From a virus: a DNA stretch of 28,103 nt. The stretch spans positions 1 through 28,103 of the IMG/VR virus record IMGVR_UViG_3300025000_000349. One strand, given 5' to 3'. The notes beneath the pieces are model-generated. The model made no database searches. It saw only the letters and a list, made by a program, of their open reading frames with translations, and had not been told where the DNA came from. Within the stretch, counting starts at the first letter, position 1, and every line of letters begins with the position of its first letter. This document shows positions 1 to 6,332 of this stretch, one piece after another. Both the position numbers and the translations under genes were made by a program.

Positions 1-49
1 GCATTGTTATCGGCTCCGCGCATCCGCCCCTCGCTGAAGGCTGGCATAT

Positions 50-114
50 GTGGACTGGCCGGATTCAAACCGACTAGCGTATCGCTCGTTCAGACTAATA
101 CCCGCCACAGTCCA
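50..114 (-). other. tRNA-like fold, incomplete
   Basis: On the minus strand a perfect 7-bp acceptor-like stem (TGGACTG at 114-108 with CAGTCCA at 57-51) encloses, directly next to its 3' strand, a T-arm-like hairpin (stem GTCGG/CCGGC, loop TTTGAAT, 74-58). This is the geometry of a tRNA 3' half. The space between the 5' acceptor strand and the T arm is only 33 nt, and I could not find a 5-bp anticodon stem with a 7-nt loop or a D arm. No 3' CCA follows. It may be a degenerate phage tRNA, an attachment-site remnant or chance. No amino-acid identity can be assigned. Confidence 0.2.
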
Positions 115-127
115 TGTTAATGTACTA

Positions 128-313
128 TTAAACTGCGCTGATATACAGCCCAACGACAAACTTGGCTATTTGCACGCCAAAAATTGTGCTCAGCTTTCCG
201 TCATAAAACTCAAAAAATTGGACGGTCAACGCGACAAAATCGTTGCTGCGATACCAGCCGAAATCGCCAGTAAACTCGTATTTATTGCCTTTGATCCAAA
301 GTCCAATGCTCAT
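128..313 (-). CDS. Hypothetical protein, 61 aa
   Basis: Leftward ORF of 61 residues starting at the ATG at 313 with AAAGGA a few bases upstream. An in-frame TTG further out at 349 has no better site. The product is rich in aromatic residues (several Phe, Tyr and Trp), with alternating polar and hydrophobic residues suggesting beta strands and no clear membrane helix. It is the last visible gene of the leftward recombination operon, 71 nt after the Rad52-like gene. I do not recognise the family. Confidence 0.5.
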   Translation of the reverse strand: MSIGLWIKGNKYEFTGDFGWYRSNDFVALTVQFFEFYDGKLSTIFGVQIAKFVVGLYISAV

Positions 314-384
314 GTCAATCCTTTCGCTAGTTCCCCTTCGCCGGGGCAACCCATGTCACCCCGGCCAGCAGGAGGAGGATGAAT

Positions 385-1140
385 CTAGGCAGACGCCAAC
401 TTTGCCGCTTCCTCAACGCTCTTGTCTGCGTCTCGATAGCTGCGATAGCGGTAGCCCCAATCGACCACCTTCTGCGCGTCTCCGCGGATTGACTGCGGAA
501 CGTGCTTGCTCAACAACGCCGAGGCCGCCGGTACGTTGTCGCAGATGCCAGAGGACACAAGCGCATTCGGGGCACTCTCGCCTTTTGGGACAATGTAGTG
601 TCCGGTTTGCGGAGCCGCCTCGGCTTCTGGTTCGTGGCTGTTGCCGTTCGGGGCGGGTTGCGCAGCGGGCGTATCCACCGGCTGTTTCTTTCCGCCAGGT
701 ATAGCCCACACTGGAAGTTTCGGCTGCTCAGACAGCTTGATGGTCTTGCCAAATACTTCGCATCTGACCCACTGACCATCGAGATCATACAGGTAGCGAC
801 CGATGCCCCACTTGACGGCGGCACGCTTAATTGCATCGCTGAAACCGCCTTTTATGGCTTCGATGTCGGAGTTGTCCGCGCCGTCATATTTTGTGATCCA
901 TTCGTCGTTTACACGGATGGATAACCCGCACATAATGCCGCCAGATGGGCCCGGCATATAGTTATCGCGCCAGTTTTCGGGGCCAACAACAGCATCCAGC
1001 CGGTTCATAATCGCGCGGCTGGTGATATATGCAACCGCCATCGCTTTCGTCTTGTCGCCATTCGTGGCTCCCGCCCGCCATTCGATCTCTTTGGGGTCGA
1101 ATAACGCCGCTAATTTTGCAAAATCAATCGAGTCACTCAT
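385..1140 (-). CDS. Rad52/Rad22-family single-strand annealing protein
   Basis: 251-residue protein. Residues ~8-125 match the Rad52_Rad22 annealing fold as used by phage recombinases: an N-terminal segment LAALFDPKEIEWR, then AVAYITSRAIMNRLD, VVGPENWRDNY, a strand pair with GLSIRVNDEWITK and the closing SDAIKRAAVKWGIGRYLYDL. Such proteins form rings that anneal complementary single strands in phage recombination and repair. After ~residue 130 comes a Pro/Ala-rich linker (about 150-185) and a C-terminal helix probably used for partners such as SSB. The start is the ATG at 1140 with GGAGG upstream, overlapping the previous small gene as ATGA. Part of the leftward early operon. The family call is strong; the role of the tail is inferred. 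Confidence 0.85.
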   Translation of the reverse strand: MSDSIDFAKLAALFDPKEIEWRAGATNGDKTKAMAVAYITSRAIMNRLDAVVGPENWRDNYMPGPSGGIMCGLSIRVNDEWITKYDGADNSDIEAIKGGFSDAIKRAAVKWGIGRYLYDLDGQWVRCEVFGKTIKLSEQPKLPVWAIPGGKKQPVDTPAAQPAPNGNSHEPEAEAAPQTGHYIVPKGESAPNALVSSGICDNVPAASALLSKHVPQSIRGDAQKVVDWGYRYRSYRDADKSVEEAAKLASA

Positions 1141-1229
1141 TTCCGTCCTCCATTCAGATCATACTGTGCCCAAACACCCAGCAAGATCAGGCCGATGACT
1201 ATCAGCACCATGGTCGTGTCAGCCACCAT
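1137..1229 (-). CDS. Small single-pass membrane protein, 30 aa
   Basis: 30-codon leftward ORF whose TGA overlaps the ATG of the Rad52-like gene (ATGA). Its start lies 11 nt inside the end of the preceding 151-aa gene. Residues ~6-22 (core MVLIVIGLILLGVWA) form one clear hydrophobic helix, followed by a short polar tail. The back-to-back coupling on both sides argues for a real gene despite its size. A second in-frame ATG at 1211 would still keep the membrane segment. Function unknown; possible roles are membrane signalling or host interference. Confidence 0.5.
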   Translation of the reverse strand: MVADTTMVLIVIGLILLGVWAQYDLNGGRK

Positions 1230-1674
1230 GCCGCAGAACATCTTGTGCATGATCATCCTCGGCCGCGTCCAATATCTCGGGATGATTGGTGGTCAGCCAG
1301 ATGATGTTTTCTAGCTCGGCGTCGCGCAATCTCAACAGGTCTGCGGCGTCCATAGCAACCTCGCTTGCGTCACCATATGTTTTGCGGATGAAATCCAGAT
1401 CATGGCAGGCGGCAGCAAGTTTGTTTCGCGCCTGAAGCATATCGGGCGTTGACTCGCGCATGACGCGCGCTATTTCTTCGCGCAGCATGTGGGACGCAAT
1501 CGTCCTGATCTTGCCGCGAATTTTCGCCATGAAAGCCGTGTATTCCGCGTCCGTAGTGCGGTAGCTGAGGTCTCTCAGCAGATCGTCAAACGTCCGAAAC
1601 TCGTCCTCCAATTGCCACCGCGCGTTATTCGCGTTGTGAAAGTTTGTACCCCTGGCAAGTAGTCTGTCTGTCAT
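1219..1674 (-). CDS. Hypothetical helical protein, 151 aa
   Basis: Leftward 151-residue ORF. The ATG at 1674 overlaps the stop of the upstream 62-aa gene (ATGA), so the two are translationally coupled. The sequence is rich in charged residues and alanine and looks all-helical (for example EARNKLAAACHDLDF-like amphipathic stretches around 80-95 and AMDAADLLRLRDAELE near 105-120), consistent with a coiled-coil or helical bundle. No catalytic motif is visible. Its place between the promoter-proximal basic protein and the Rad52-like protein suggests a recombination accessory, but this is inference only. Confidence 0.6.
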   Translation of the reverse strand: MTDRLLARGTNFHNANNARWQLEDEFRTFDDLLRDLSYRTTDAEYTAFMAKIRGKIRTIASHMLREEIARVMRESTPDMLQARNKLAAACHDLDFIRKTYGDASEVAMDAADLLRLRDAELENIIWLTTNHPEILDAAEDDHAQDVLRHGG

Positions 1675-1859
1675 TTGACCACCTTGTACAATCGCGTATA
1701 TTCCAGCGCTGCCTTCTCGCCGGATGATTGACGCACGCGCTTCAACTTGTTCTTGAAGCGGCGATTGGATAGATTATAGGCCGCGTGGGATGGGTGTTTT
1801 GCTGCCCGGCCGATCTTGCGACCTTTCTTGCCACCTTGCTTGACCTGTGTGGTTGCCAT
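1671..1859 (-). CDS. Small very basic protein, 62 aa
   Basis: First gene of the leftward operon. I take the ATG at 1859, preceded by AGGAGG with 8 nt spacing; the longer TTG start at 1880 would place the ribosome site inside the gene. The 62-residue product has Lys/Arg clusters (GGKKGRKIGR near 9-18, RRFKNKLKRVR around 34-44), so nucleic-acid binding is likely. The promoter TTGACA/TAAACT lies just upstream. No named family recognised. Confidence 0.6.
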   Translation of the reverse strand: MATTQVKQGGKKGRKIGRAAKHPSHAAYNLSNRRFKNKLKRVRQSSGEKAALEYTRLYKVVK

Positions 1860-1874
1860 GCTCCTCGCCTCCTG

Positions 1875-1968
1875 TGTCAATATATCGTTACATTCAGTTT
1901 AACAGATATGCCGCTGTTTGTCAATAGGCAATTTTAAATATCAAAAATTGGTGCTTGTATTTTGTCAA
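1875..1968 (+). repeat. Three TGTCAA boxes at exact 44-bp spacing
   Basis: TGTCAA occurs at 1875-1880, 1919-1924 and 1963-1968, each step 44 bp. The shared context is T-[G/T]-TGTCAA-[T/C]-A. The middle copy is the -35 of the leftward promoter read on the other strand, the third lies in the spacer of the rightward promoter, and the first is just upstream of the leftward ribosome site. They could be operator half-sites on one DNA face (44 bp is close to four turns), or coincidence of a short motif. Confidence 0.4.
1896..1924 (-). promoter_or_regulatory. Leftward promoter for the Rad52 operon
   Basis: On the minus strand a perfect -35 TTGACA (1924-1919) is followed after exactly 17 bp by TAAACT (1901-1896; TAnnnT type). 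Transcription would start near 1889 and reach the AGGAGG site and ATG at 1859. It lies back to back with the rightward promoter at 1955-1983, so the 1860-1989 gap is a divergent control region. Confidence 0.7.
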
Positions 1969-1983
1969 CACGTGCCTTATAAT
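1955..1983 (+). promoter_or_regulatory. Rightward early promoter, predicted leaderless
   Basis: TTGTAT (1955-1960), a 17-bp spacer and a perfect TATAAT (1978-1983). Standard geometry places +1 seven bases after the last base of the -10, i.e. at 1990, which is the A of the ATG of the next gene. The only purine run near the start (AAGG at 1984-1987) is 2 nt from the ATG, too close for a normal ribosome site. The simplest reading is a leaderless mRNA. Confidence 0.65.
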
Positions 1984-1989
1984 AAGGTC

Positions 1990-2172
1990 ATGGACAAGAA
2001 AACGAAAAAACAAAATACACTTAGGTTGGCCGCTATTGTTGAAATGCGCAGCAAGGGCGCGAAGCTCAGGGAGATCGGCGAGCTGTTTGGCATCAGTCGC
2101 CAGCGCGTTTATCAGATTTGGAAGCGGGCGACGCTGGCACAGAAGTATCAAGACGGCGCGGGACAAAGATAA
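1990..2172 (+). CDS. Small helix-turn-helix regulator, 60 aa
   Basis: 60-residue protein started at the ATG at 1990; a longer in-frame start at 1918 would run through the promoter. A lysine-rich N-terminus (MDKKTKK) is followed by a sigma-70 region-4/Fis-like helix-turn-helix at about 17-45: a VEMRSKGAKLREIGELFG first helix pair, then SRQRVYQIWKRA as recognition helix. It probably binds DNA as an early transcription regulator, with the divergent promoters next door as natural targets. First gene of the rightward early operon. Confidence 0.7.
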   Translation: MDKKTKKQNTLRLAAIVEMRSKGAKLREIGELFGISRQRVYQIWKRATLAQKYQDGAGQR

Positions 2173-2184
2173 GGATAAAAGATC

Positions 2185-2424
2185 GTGGTGGTAAACGAAA
2201 TAACTTTGCAAGCCTGTGAAAGCGCGCTAATATCTATGGTGCAGCAATATCTTTATCGCCCCATGGATAGACACGGCGAACCGACGGATAACATTTATCA
2301 GCACGATTTTATGAGCGCAGGCGAAGAGGCGTTCCGCTACCTTGTCGAGCGCGGCCTGGCCGAATGGACAGACGAGGATCACTATGCGATTCGGTTCCTG
2401 CCCGTGTTTGGGGGCACGCCATGA
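2185..2424 (+). CDS. Hypothetical protein, 79 aa
   Basis: GTG start at 2185 with AAGGAT 8 nt upstream; a second GTG directly follows. The acidic 79-residue product ends with a helix-plus-strand pattern (AGEEAFRYLVERGLAEW then a beta strand around HYAIRFLPVF) reminiscent of a winged-helix wing, but this is weak. Its stop overlaps the next start as ATGA. Confidence 0.6.
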   Translation: MVVNEITLQACESALISMVQQYLYRPMDRHGEPTDNIYQHDFMSAGEEAFRYLVERGLAEWTDEDHYAIRFLPVFGGTP

Positions 2425-2615
2425 ATCTTTGTGGTAGCGATGACAGGCGCGTGAAAGACCTGGCCGCACTGAACGAGTCGTATACTCTGGCCGGTTTTGC
2501 CTGGCTGGTCAACCCGGTCAGCGGGCAGCTTCGCGTTGGCCGGGCGATGGACGGGATGCGTGTGCGAAAATGCGAGTACGTGGCAATTCTTAGAAATTCG
2601 CGCGAGGAAAAATAA
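2421..2615 (+). CDS. Hypothetical protein, 64 aa
   Basis: ATG at 2421 overlaps the upstream TGA (ATGA), showing translational coupling. The 64-residue product has a central hydrophobic stretch (YTLAGFAWLVNPVSG) and a basic C-terminus. Earlier in-frame codons would run inside the upstream gene and lack a ribosome site. Family unknown. Confidence 0.55.
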   Translation: MNLCGSDDRRVKDLAALNESYTLAGFAWLVNPVSGQLRVGRAMDGMRVRKCEYVAILRNSREEK

Positions 2616-2716
2616 TGAAATCTTTTATTTGTCGTTTGCGTTGGCGTTTCCTGGCTTTTCGTCTTCGCCGCGCCATGGCTCGATATGACAAACTGCGCCG
2701 GGAGATATTCGATTGA
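2615..2716 (+). CDS. Very small arginine-rich protein, 33 aa
   Basis: A 33-codon ORF fits exactly between two genes: its ATG overlaps the upstream TAA (TAATG, 2613-2617) and its TGA overlaps the ATG of the primase gene (TGATG, 2714-2718). The product is strongly basic, about one third Arg/Lys (FICRLRWRFLAFRLRRAMAR near the start). It may be an RNA- or membrane-binding peptide, or it may serve mainly to couple translation to the primase gene. Confidence 0.45.
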   Translation: MKSFICRLRWRFLAFRLRRAMARYDKLRREIFD

Positions 2717-3567
2717 TGACGTGCATTGCCGTTTCGAAATTTCAGATCGCAAAAAAGCTCCCGCCTGGAGACGGGCTGTGGCCGAAATTTAATGCCAGTT
2801 TTGAAAACGTTGAACTGGACACGAATACGATCATGGATTATGTTTATGGTGGTCATGCAGTTACAACCTGGCACTCTCGCCATTGGCGCACAAGTGCCAA
2901 TTTTATGTGCGGCCAGCACCTAGGATTAGATTTCGACTCTGAAGACGAAAAAGCAACGCTCGCATACCTAAAAAAAGACAAGTTTATTTCGCGATATGCC
3001 GCGTTTATTCATACGACCATATCACACAAACCGGACGCGCCCAGGGCACGGGTTTTTTTCACCCTGGATGCGCCTATTATGCAGGCCAAAAATTACACAC
3101 TGGCGGCGGCTTCCCTTTTATGGTTGTTTGGCACAGCAGATCGGGCTTGTCGGGATGCAGTTCGCTTTTGGTATGGCGCGCCGGATTGCACCATGGAGTT
3201 TATCGGCCAGACATTGCCGCTAGATGTAATTAAAAAACTTATCGCGCAATACCAGGAAACAGGACAACACGAACGAAAACAGGCATCGAATAAAAACTAC
3301 GCTATTCCGCCGTCGCAACAGGAAGTAGCAGACGCGCTGAAAATCATCCCTCCGTGGGGCGTTGATTATGAGGATTGGTTGCAGGTTTTGATGGGTGTAC
3401 ATGCGGCATTTGGCGAAGATGGACTGCCGTTGGTCACAAACTGGGCAGATGGAAAACCAGGAGAGGTAGAACAGAAATGGCGCTCATTTGATGGTACGGG
3501 TGGTGTAACGGTAGCAACTATATTCCATATAGCCAAAAAATTTGGTTGGAGAAAAGGCTTGACTTAA
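2716..3567 (+). CDS. AEP-type DNA primase with PriCT-2 tail
   Basis: 283 residues from the ATG at 2716. The N-terminal half carries archaeo-eukaryotic primase signatures: the metal-binding pair in HLGLDFDSED (Asp72 and Asp74) and TISHKPDAPRARVFF with His104, which fits the sxH motif in the usual order. The C-terminal ~75 residues (from QEVADALKIIPP, through EDWLQVLMGVHAAFG, to VEQKWRSFDG and GVTVATIFHIAKKFGW) match the PriCT_2 domain found behind such primases. It would make primers for phage replication. It sits before the DnaD-like initiator and DnaB-like helicase. The catalytic role is inferred from motifs. Confidence 0.75.
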   Translation: MTCIAVSKFQIAKKLPPGDGLWPKFNASFENVELDTNTIMDYVYGGHAVTTWHSRHWRTSANFMCGQHLGLDFDSEDEKATLAYLKKDKFISRYAAFIHTTISHKPDAPRARVFFTLDAPIMQAKNYTLAAASLLWLFGTADRACRDAVRFWYGAPDCTMEFIGQTLPLDVIKKLIAQYQETGQHERKQASNKNYAIPPSQQEVADALKIIPPWGVDYEDWLQVLMGVHAAFGEDGLPLVTNWADGKPGEVEQKWRSFDGTGGVTVATIFHIAKKFGWRKGLT

Positions 3568-3587
3568 TGGAACGCGTCTGGTATTAT
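3559..3587 (+). promoter_or_regulatory. Promoter for the structured RNA before the initiator gene
   Basis: TTGACT (3559-3564), exactly 17 bp, TATTAT (3582-3587): five of six consensus bases in each box. It lies over the last codons of the primase gene. The expected start, 3594, is one base before the first base of the long stem A, which supports a dedicated transcript. Confidence 0.65.
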
Positions 3588-3593
3588 GGAGAT

Positions 3594-3725
3594 GCCACGG
3601 TAAATCTGATTTCGTGTGATAGCACATGGGATCTCACACAATCCATAATTGCGTGCGTATTGCGCCTGTTCAGAATCAGCTTTACCGTGGTGGTAAGTTT
3701 GAGATCCTGGGCAGGCGCAATACGT
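3594..3725 (+). ncRNA. Structured RNA with three interlocking long stems
   Basis: Three complementary pairs are visible. A: 3595-3611 with 3674-3690 (CCACGGTAAA/TTTACCGTGG, one mismatch, then CTGATT/AATCAG, plus a G-U pair at 3612/3673). C: 3629-3636 with 3700-3707 (GGATCTCA/TGAGATCC, perfect 8 bp). B: 3656-3668 with 3712-3724 (CGTATTGCGCCTG/CAGGCGCAATACG, perfect 13 bp). The order is A C B A' C' B', so no two pairs nest. Either they form pseudoknots or the upstream half (3594-3668) acts as an antisense on the downstream half. Each half also has small local hairpins (GTGTGA/TCACAC 3614-3639; TTACC/GGTAA 3682-3696). B' ends 2 nt before the AAGGAG site of the replication initiator, so translational control of that gene is likely. 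A C4-type phage antisense RNA is the nearest known comparison, but the stems here are much longer. Confidence 0.6.
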
Positions 3726-3737
3726 TAAGGAGATATT

Positions 3738-4595
3738 GTGGCGGGATACCGACAATTTCACACCAAATTTTGGAAAGATGAATGGACTATCGATCTTGAA
3801 CCATTGGAACGGTATCTGTTTACCTATCTTTTCACGAACGATCTGAGCAGCATTAGTGGAATATACAGAATACCACTTCGAGTAATCGCCAATGAAACCG
3901 GACTAACAAATGAATTTGTTCAACAGTGTCTTGAAAATTTTGAGAAACAAGAAAAGGTTTTTTATCGTGACAATACCATGTGGGTTGTAAACATGGAGAA
4001 ATATCACAACAACGCCAGTCCAAAGACACAAACAAAAGTACAAAAAGACATCGAAACGATACCAGACAACATTGTCAAACATGCATATCAATGTCATAAA
4101 GATACCGGTATTTTTTGTATTGATGTGGTATCTATACAGTATGCATACCAAACCATTAAAGCTAAAGCGAAAGCGCAAACAGAATCGCAAGCGGAATCGC
4201 AAGCGGAAGCGAAAGGAAAACAATCTCCGCCGCCTTCTGATGATTCCGATCTTGATGGTGTGTCGTATCGTGAGTTGGAAATTGCATTCCGCGAAAAGAC
4301 CGGCATATATCCACCCACGGGCGGTGGAATACCTACACACAAATGGGTGGATGGATTCAAAAAACTTACGGAGCAACATGCTACGCCAGAAGAGATTGCA
4401 GGAACGATTGACGATATGCGAGAACGCGGATTGTCTATTTCTGGCCCATCGTCAATTTTGAATCCTTTGAACATTTATCGGGCAAAACACGGGAATGATA
4501 GTAGTCCCCATGGAGAGATAAGAACCGAACAAATAAAAGTTTTGTGGCCGGATGGAGAAACAGAAATTAGAGAGGTGCAAACTCGTGGAAAATAA
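3738..4595 (+). CDS. DnaD-like replication initiator / replisome organiser
   Basis: 285 residues from the GTG at 3738, with AAGGAG at 3727-3732. Residues ~5-90 form the winged-helix region typical of phage replisome organisers (KFWKDEWTIDLEPLERYLF, then GIYRIPLRVIANETGL and ENFEKQEKVFYRDNTMWVVN). A low-complexity Ala/Glu/Gln/Lys linker (~residues 138-160) separates it from a C-terminal helical part (YRELEIAFREKTGIYP to about 250). Such proteins bind the phage origin and load the helicase, which is the next gene. The leader RNA upstream probably controls its level. Origin repeats may lie inside the gene (4183-4206). The family call is good; origin binding is inferred. Confidence 0.7.
   Translation: MAGYRQFHTKFWKDEWTIDLEPLERYLFTYLFTNDLSSISGIYRIPLRVIANETGLTNEFVQQCLENFEKQEKVFYRDNTMWVVNMEKYHNNASPKTQTKVQKDIETIPDNIVKHAYQCHKDTGIFCIDVVSIQYAYQTIKAKAKAQTESQAESQAEAKGKQSPPPSDDSDLDGVSYRELEIAFREKTGIYPPTGGGIPTHKWVDGFKKLTEQHATPEEIAGTIDDMRERGLSISGPSSILNPLNIYRAKHGNDSSPHGEIRTEQIKVLWPDGETEIREVQTRGK
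4183..4206 (+). repeat. Tandem 12-bp repeats inside the initiator gene
   Basis: AATCGCAAGCGG occurs twice in perfect tandem (4183-4194, 4195-4206), followed by a partial copy (AAGCG) and preceded by related GCTAAAGCGAAAGCGC units from ~4161. They encode the low-complexity linker of the initiator. In several phages the origin lies inside the initiator gene as such iterons, so this is a possible origin; it may equally be simple codon repetition. Confidence 0.4.
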
Positions 4596-5616
4596 AACGA
4601 TATTCGATGATCCGCGCCACGAAAAGTTATTACAACTATGCCAGGAATTTTATCGGCGAATTTATGCCGAGGAAGCGCCAGAGAATATCCACGACTGGAT
4701 GGTTAAGCAAATAGGGAAATTCCAACCGGAAATAGACGCCGGCCCGATTATGGATTGGCCGACCAGTTTTGAGATGTATGACCAGGAGATTGCGAGGCGC
4801 GTAGCATTTTCAAATCTGCCGGAAGAAAAAAGATTATTATATAATTGGCCTTGGACATCATGGAATAATCTTATCGATCCAATTGAGCCAGGGATATTGG
4901 CTGTTTTGGCTGGGCCAGATGGTTCTGGAAAAACAACCTATGCAGAGTGTATAGCTGAGCACTGGGCACGGCGTGGTCAGCGTGTTGTTTTTGTGCATTT
5001 TGAGCTGAGCAAAATAATCATGTTGGATCGGCGCGCCGTCAGACATACGGCGATTGCCAGGCGACAATTAAAACTCGCCGGGGAATTGACGCAAAAAGAT
5101 ATGGCTGACATAGAGGCGGCCAAAGAGAGACTGCTTGCATGGCCGGGTGAAATTACCTATCTACACACGCCGGGGCATTCCATCGAGCTTTTATTGCGCG
5201 AACTTACCCGATTGAAAGAATCTGAAAAATGTGATGTCGTTATTGTGGATTATCTCGAAAAGGCCGCGCCGTCAGCCGCACAATTAAAAGCCTATGGGGC
5301 AAATCAATATCAGCGCGAAGCTAATGATGTTGAATTGCTGAAAACCTATTCTGAAAAAGAACAGGTTCCCATACTCTCGTTATCGCAATTCAGCAAATCC
5401 GGGAAGTCGGCTCGCCTTGAAGATTTGGATAGAAATGCTATGCGCGGGGCGGGTGAGAAATCTGAAAAAGCAAACATTGTTGTGCTTCTTCAGCCAGATA
5501 AATCCGATGAGACTCTCATACATGTAAGACTTGATAAAAACACTCTTGGCCCAAAAGGATCATGGAAACAATTTATAGACTTACCTCGTTTTCAGATTGG
5601 GGATGTAGCCAAATGA
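4585..5616 (+). CDS. DnaB-like replicative helicase
   Basis: 343 residues from the GTG at 4585, chosen because GAGAGGTG lies 8 nt upstream; the ATG at 4552 has no ribosome site. The RecA-like ATPase core shows Walker A GPDGSGKTT (110-118), a VVFVHFELS strand with the Glu of the H1a motif, Walker B in VVIVDYLE (Asp222), and the LSLSQFSKSG motif (Gln268). It lacks the long N-terminal primase-binding domain of DnaB, so it is a short phage version that needs the initiator next door for loading. The start overlaps the initiator by 11 nt and the stop overlaps the HNH gene (ATGA). Confidence 0.8.
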   Translation: MENKTIFDDPRHEKLLQLCQEFYRRIYAEEAPENIHDWMVKQIGKFQPEIDAGPIMDWPTSFEMYDQEIARRVAFSNLPEEKRLLYNWPWTSWNNLIDPIEPGILAVLAGPDGSGKTTYAECIAEHWARRGQRVVFVHFELSKIIMLDRRAVRHTAIARRQLKLAGELTQKDMADIEAAKERLLAWPGEITYLHTPGHSIELLLRELTRLKESEKCDVVIVDYLEKAAPSAAQLKAYGANQYQREANDVELLKTYSEKEQVPILSLSQFSKSGKSARLEDLDRNAMRGAGEKSEKANIVVLLQPDKSDETLIHVRLDKNTLGPKGSWKQFIDLPRFQIGDVAK

Positions 5617-5900
5617 CGAAACCGACACCAGAAGAAATAGAGCGCAGAGTAGAAGAGATAGTGCGGCAAGTCAAGTATGAGGGATATTTGATGTCCCCTG
5701 CCTGGCAGCGGAAACGCAGTGCAAAATTAGCCGAATCCAATTATGCTTGTGAGGTTTGCGGATATGGATTGAGCGACATAGAGACAGCGCCATTAGATGT
5801 GCACCATAAGACGTATGATCGATTTGGACACGAAGAGCCCGACGATCTTGAAGTTCTGTGTCGTCCGTGTCACGAAGAACGACATGGGAGACAATTTTGA
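5613..5900 (+). CDS. HNH endonuclease, 95 aa
   Basis: ATG at 5613 overlaps the helicase stop. The product has a helical N-terminus and a classic HNH fold: CEVCG (Cys46, Cys49), LDVHHKTYDRFG (His64/His65), DDLEVLCRPCHEERH (Asp in the N position, Cys83/Cys86, His87/His91). Four cysteines bind zinc and His65 would be the general base. It could be a free-standing homing or host-DNA nuclease, or a packaging HNH; its distance from the terminase genes makes a replication or homing role more likely. Confidence 0.85.
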   Translation: MTKPTPEEIERRVEEIVRQVKYEGYLMSPAWQRKRSAKLAESNYACEVCGYGLSDIETAPLDVHHKTYDRFGHEEPDDLEVLCRPCHEERHGRQF

Positions 5901-5905
5901 TTTCA

Positions 5906-5923
5906 ACCCGAATATTTTCGGGT
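5906..5923 (+). other. Short hairpin between HNH and SSB genes
   Basis: ACCCGAA (5906-5912), loop TATT, TTCGGGT (5917-5923): a perfect 7-bp stem with a tetraloop just after the HNH stop. No U run follows, so it is not a standard terminator. RNA processing or stability is possible. Confidence 0.4.
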
Positions 5924-5958
5924 GGGCGACATAATCAAGGAAAATTAAGGAGCATAGC

Positions 5959-6324
5959 ATGTCAAACATCACATTCACGGGCCGCATCGTAGCAGACGTC
6001 GAGCTGCGATTCACGCCGCAGGCGAAAGCAATCCTGCAATTCCCGGTGTATCTCTACACCGGCGGCAGCAAGGACGCGGGCTATAAACCGTCACAGCGCA
6101 TCTTCGTTGACGTGTGGGACAACGCCGAGGAACTCAACCGGACGCTGAAGAAGGGCGATGTTGTTACCATCACGGGAACTTGCAAGCCGCCGCGGACGTA
6201 CACCGGCAAGGACGGGCAGGAACGTAGCGCAGGTTTCGAGATCACAGCGCAGATTGTGGAGTTGGGCGACAAGTTTCGCGATGCCCAGCCAAAGGTCGAT
6301 GAGCAAGATTCTATTCCATTTTAG
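5959..6324 (+). CDS. ssb: Single-stranded DNA-binding protein
   Basis: 121 residues with AAGGAG upstream. The OB-fold pattern is clear: NITFTGRIVADVELRFT, a QFPVYLYT strand, RIFVDVWDNAEELN, KKGDVVTITGTC and GFEITAQIVELG. The C-terminus DEQDSIPF is the acidic tip used by SSB to recruit partners. It coats single strands during replication and works with the Rad52-like annealing protein. Shorter than E. coli SSB because the linker is reduced. Confidence 0.9.
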   Translation: MSNITFTGRIVADVELRFTPQAKAILQFPVYLYTGGSKDAGYKPSQRIFVDVWDNAEELNRTLKKGDVVTITGTCKPPRTYTGKDGQERSAGFEITAQIVELGDKFRDAQPKVDEQDSIPF

Positions 6325-6332
6325 GAGACGAG

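Noticed and set aside
333-346. Hairpin CCCC-TTCGCC-GGGG between the Rad52-like gene and the 61-aa gene
   Set aside because: Only 4 bp and no U run in either direction.
3567-3728. A 53-codon ORF over the structured RNA region, overlapping the primase stop as TAATG
   Set aside because: Its sequence is dictated by the paired arms, it has no ribosome site of its own and no recognisable fold; the RNA reading explains the region better. Coupled translation cannot be excluded.
4552-4584. ATG start of the helicase at 4552
   Set aside because: No ribosome site and 44-nt overlap with the initiator; the GTG at 4585 has GAGAGGTG upstream.
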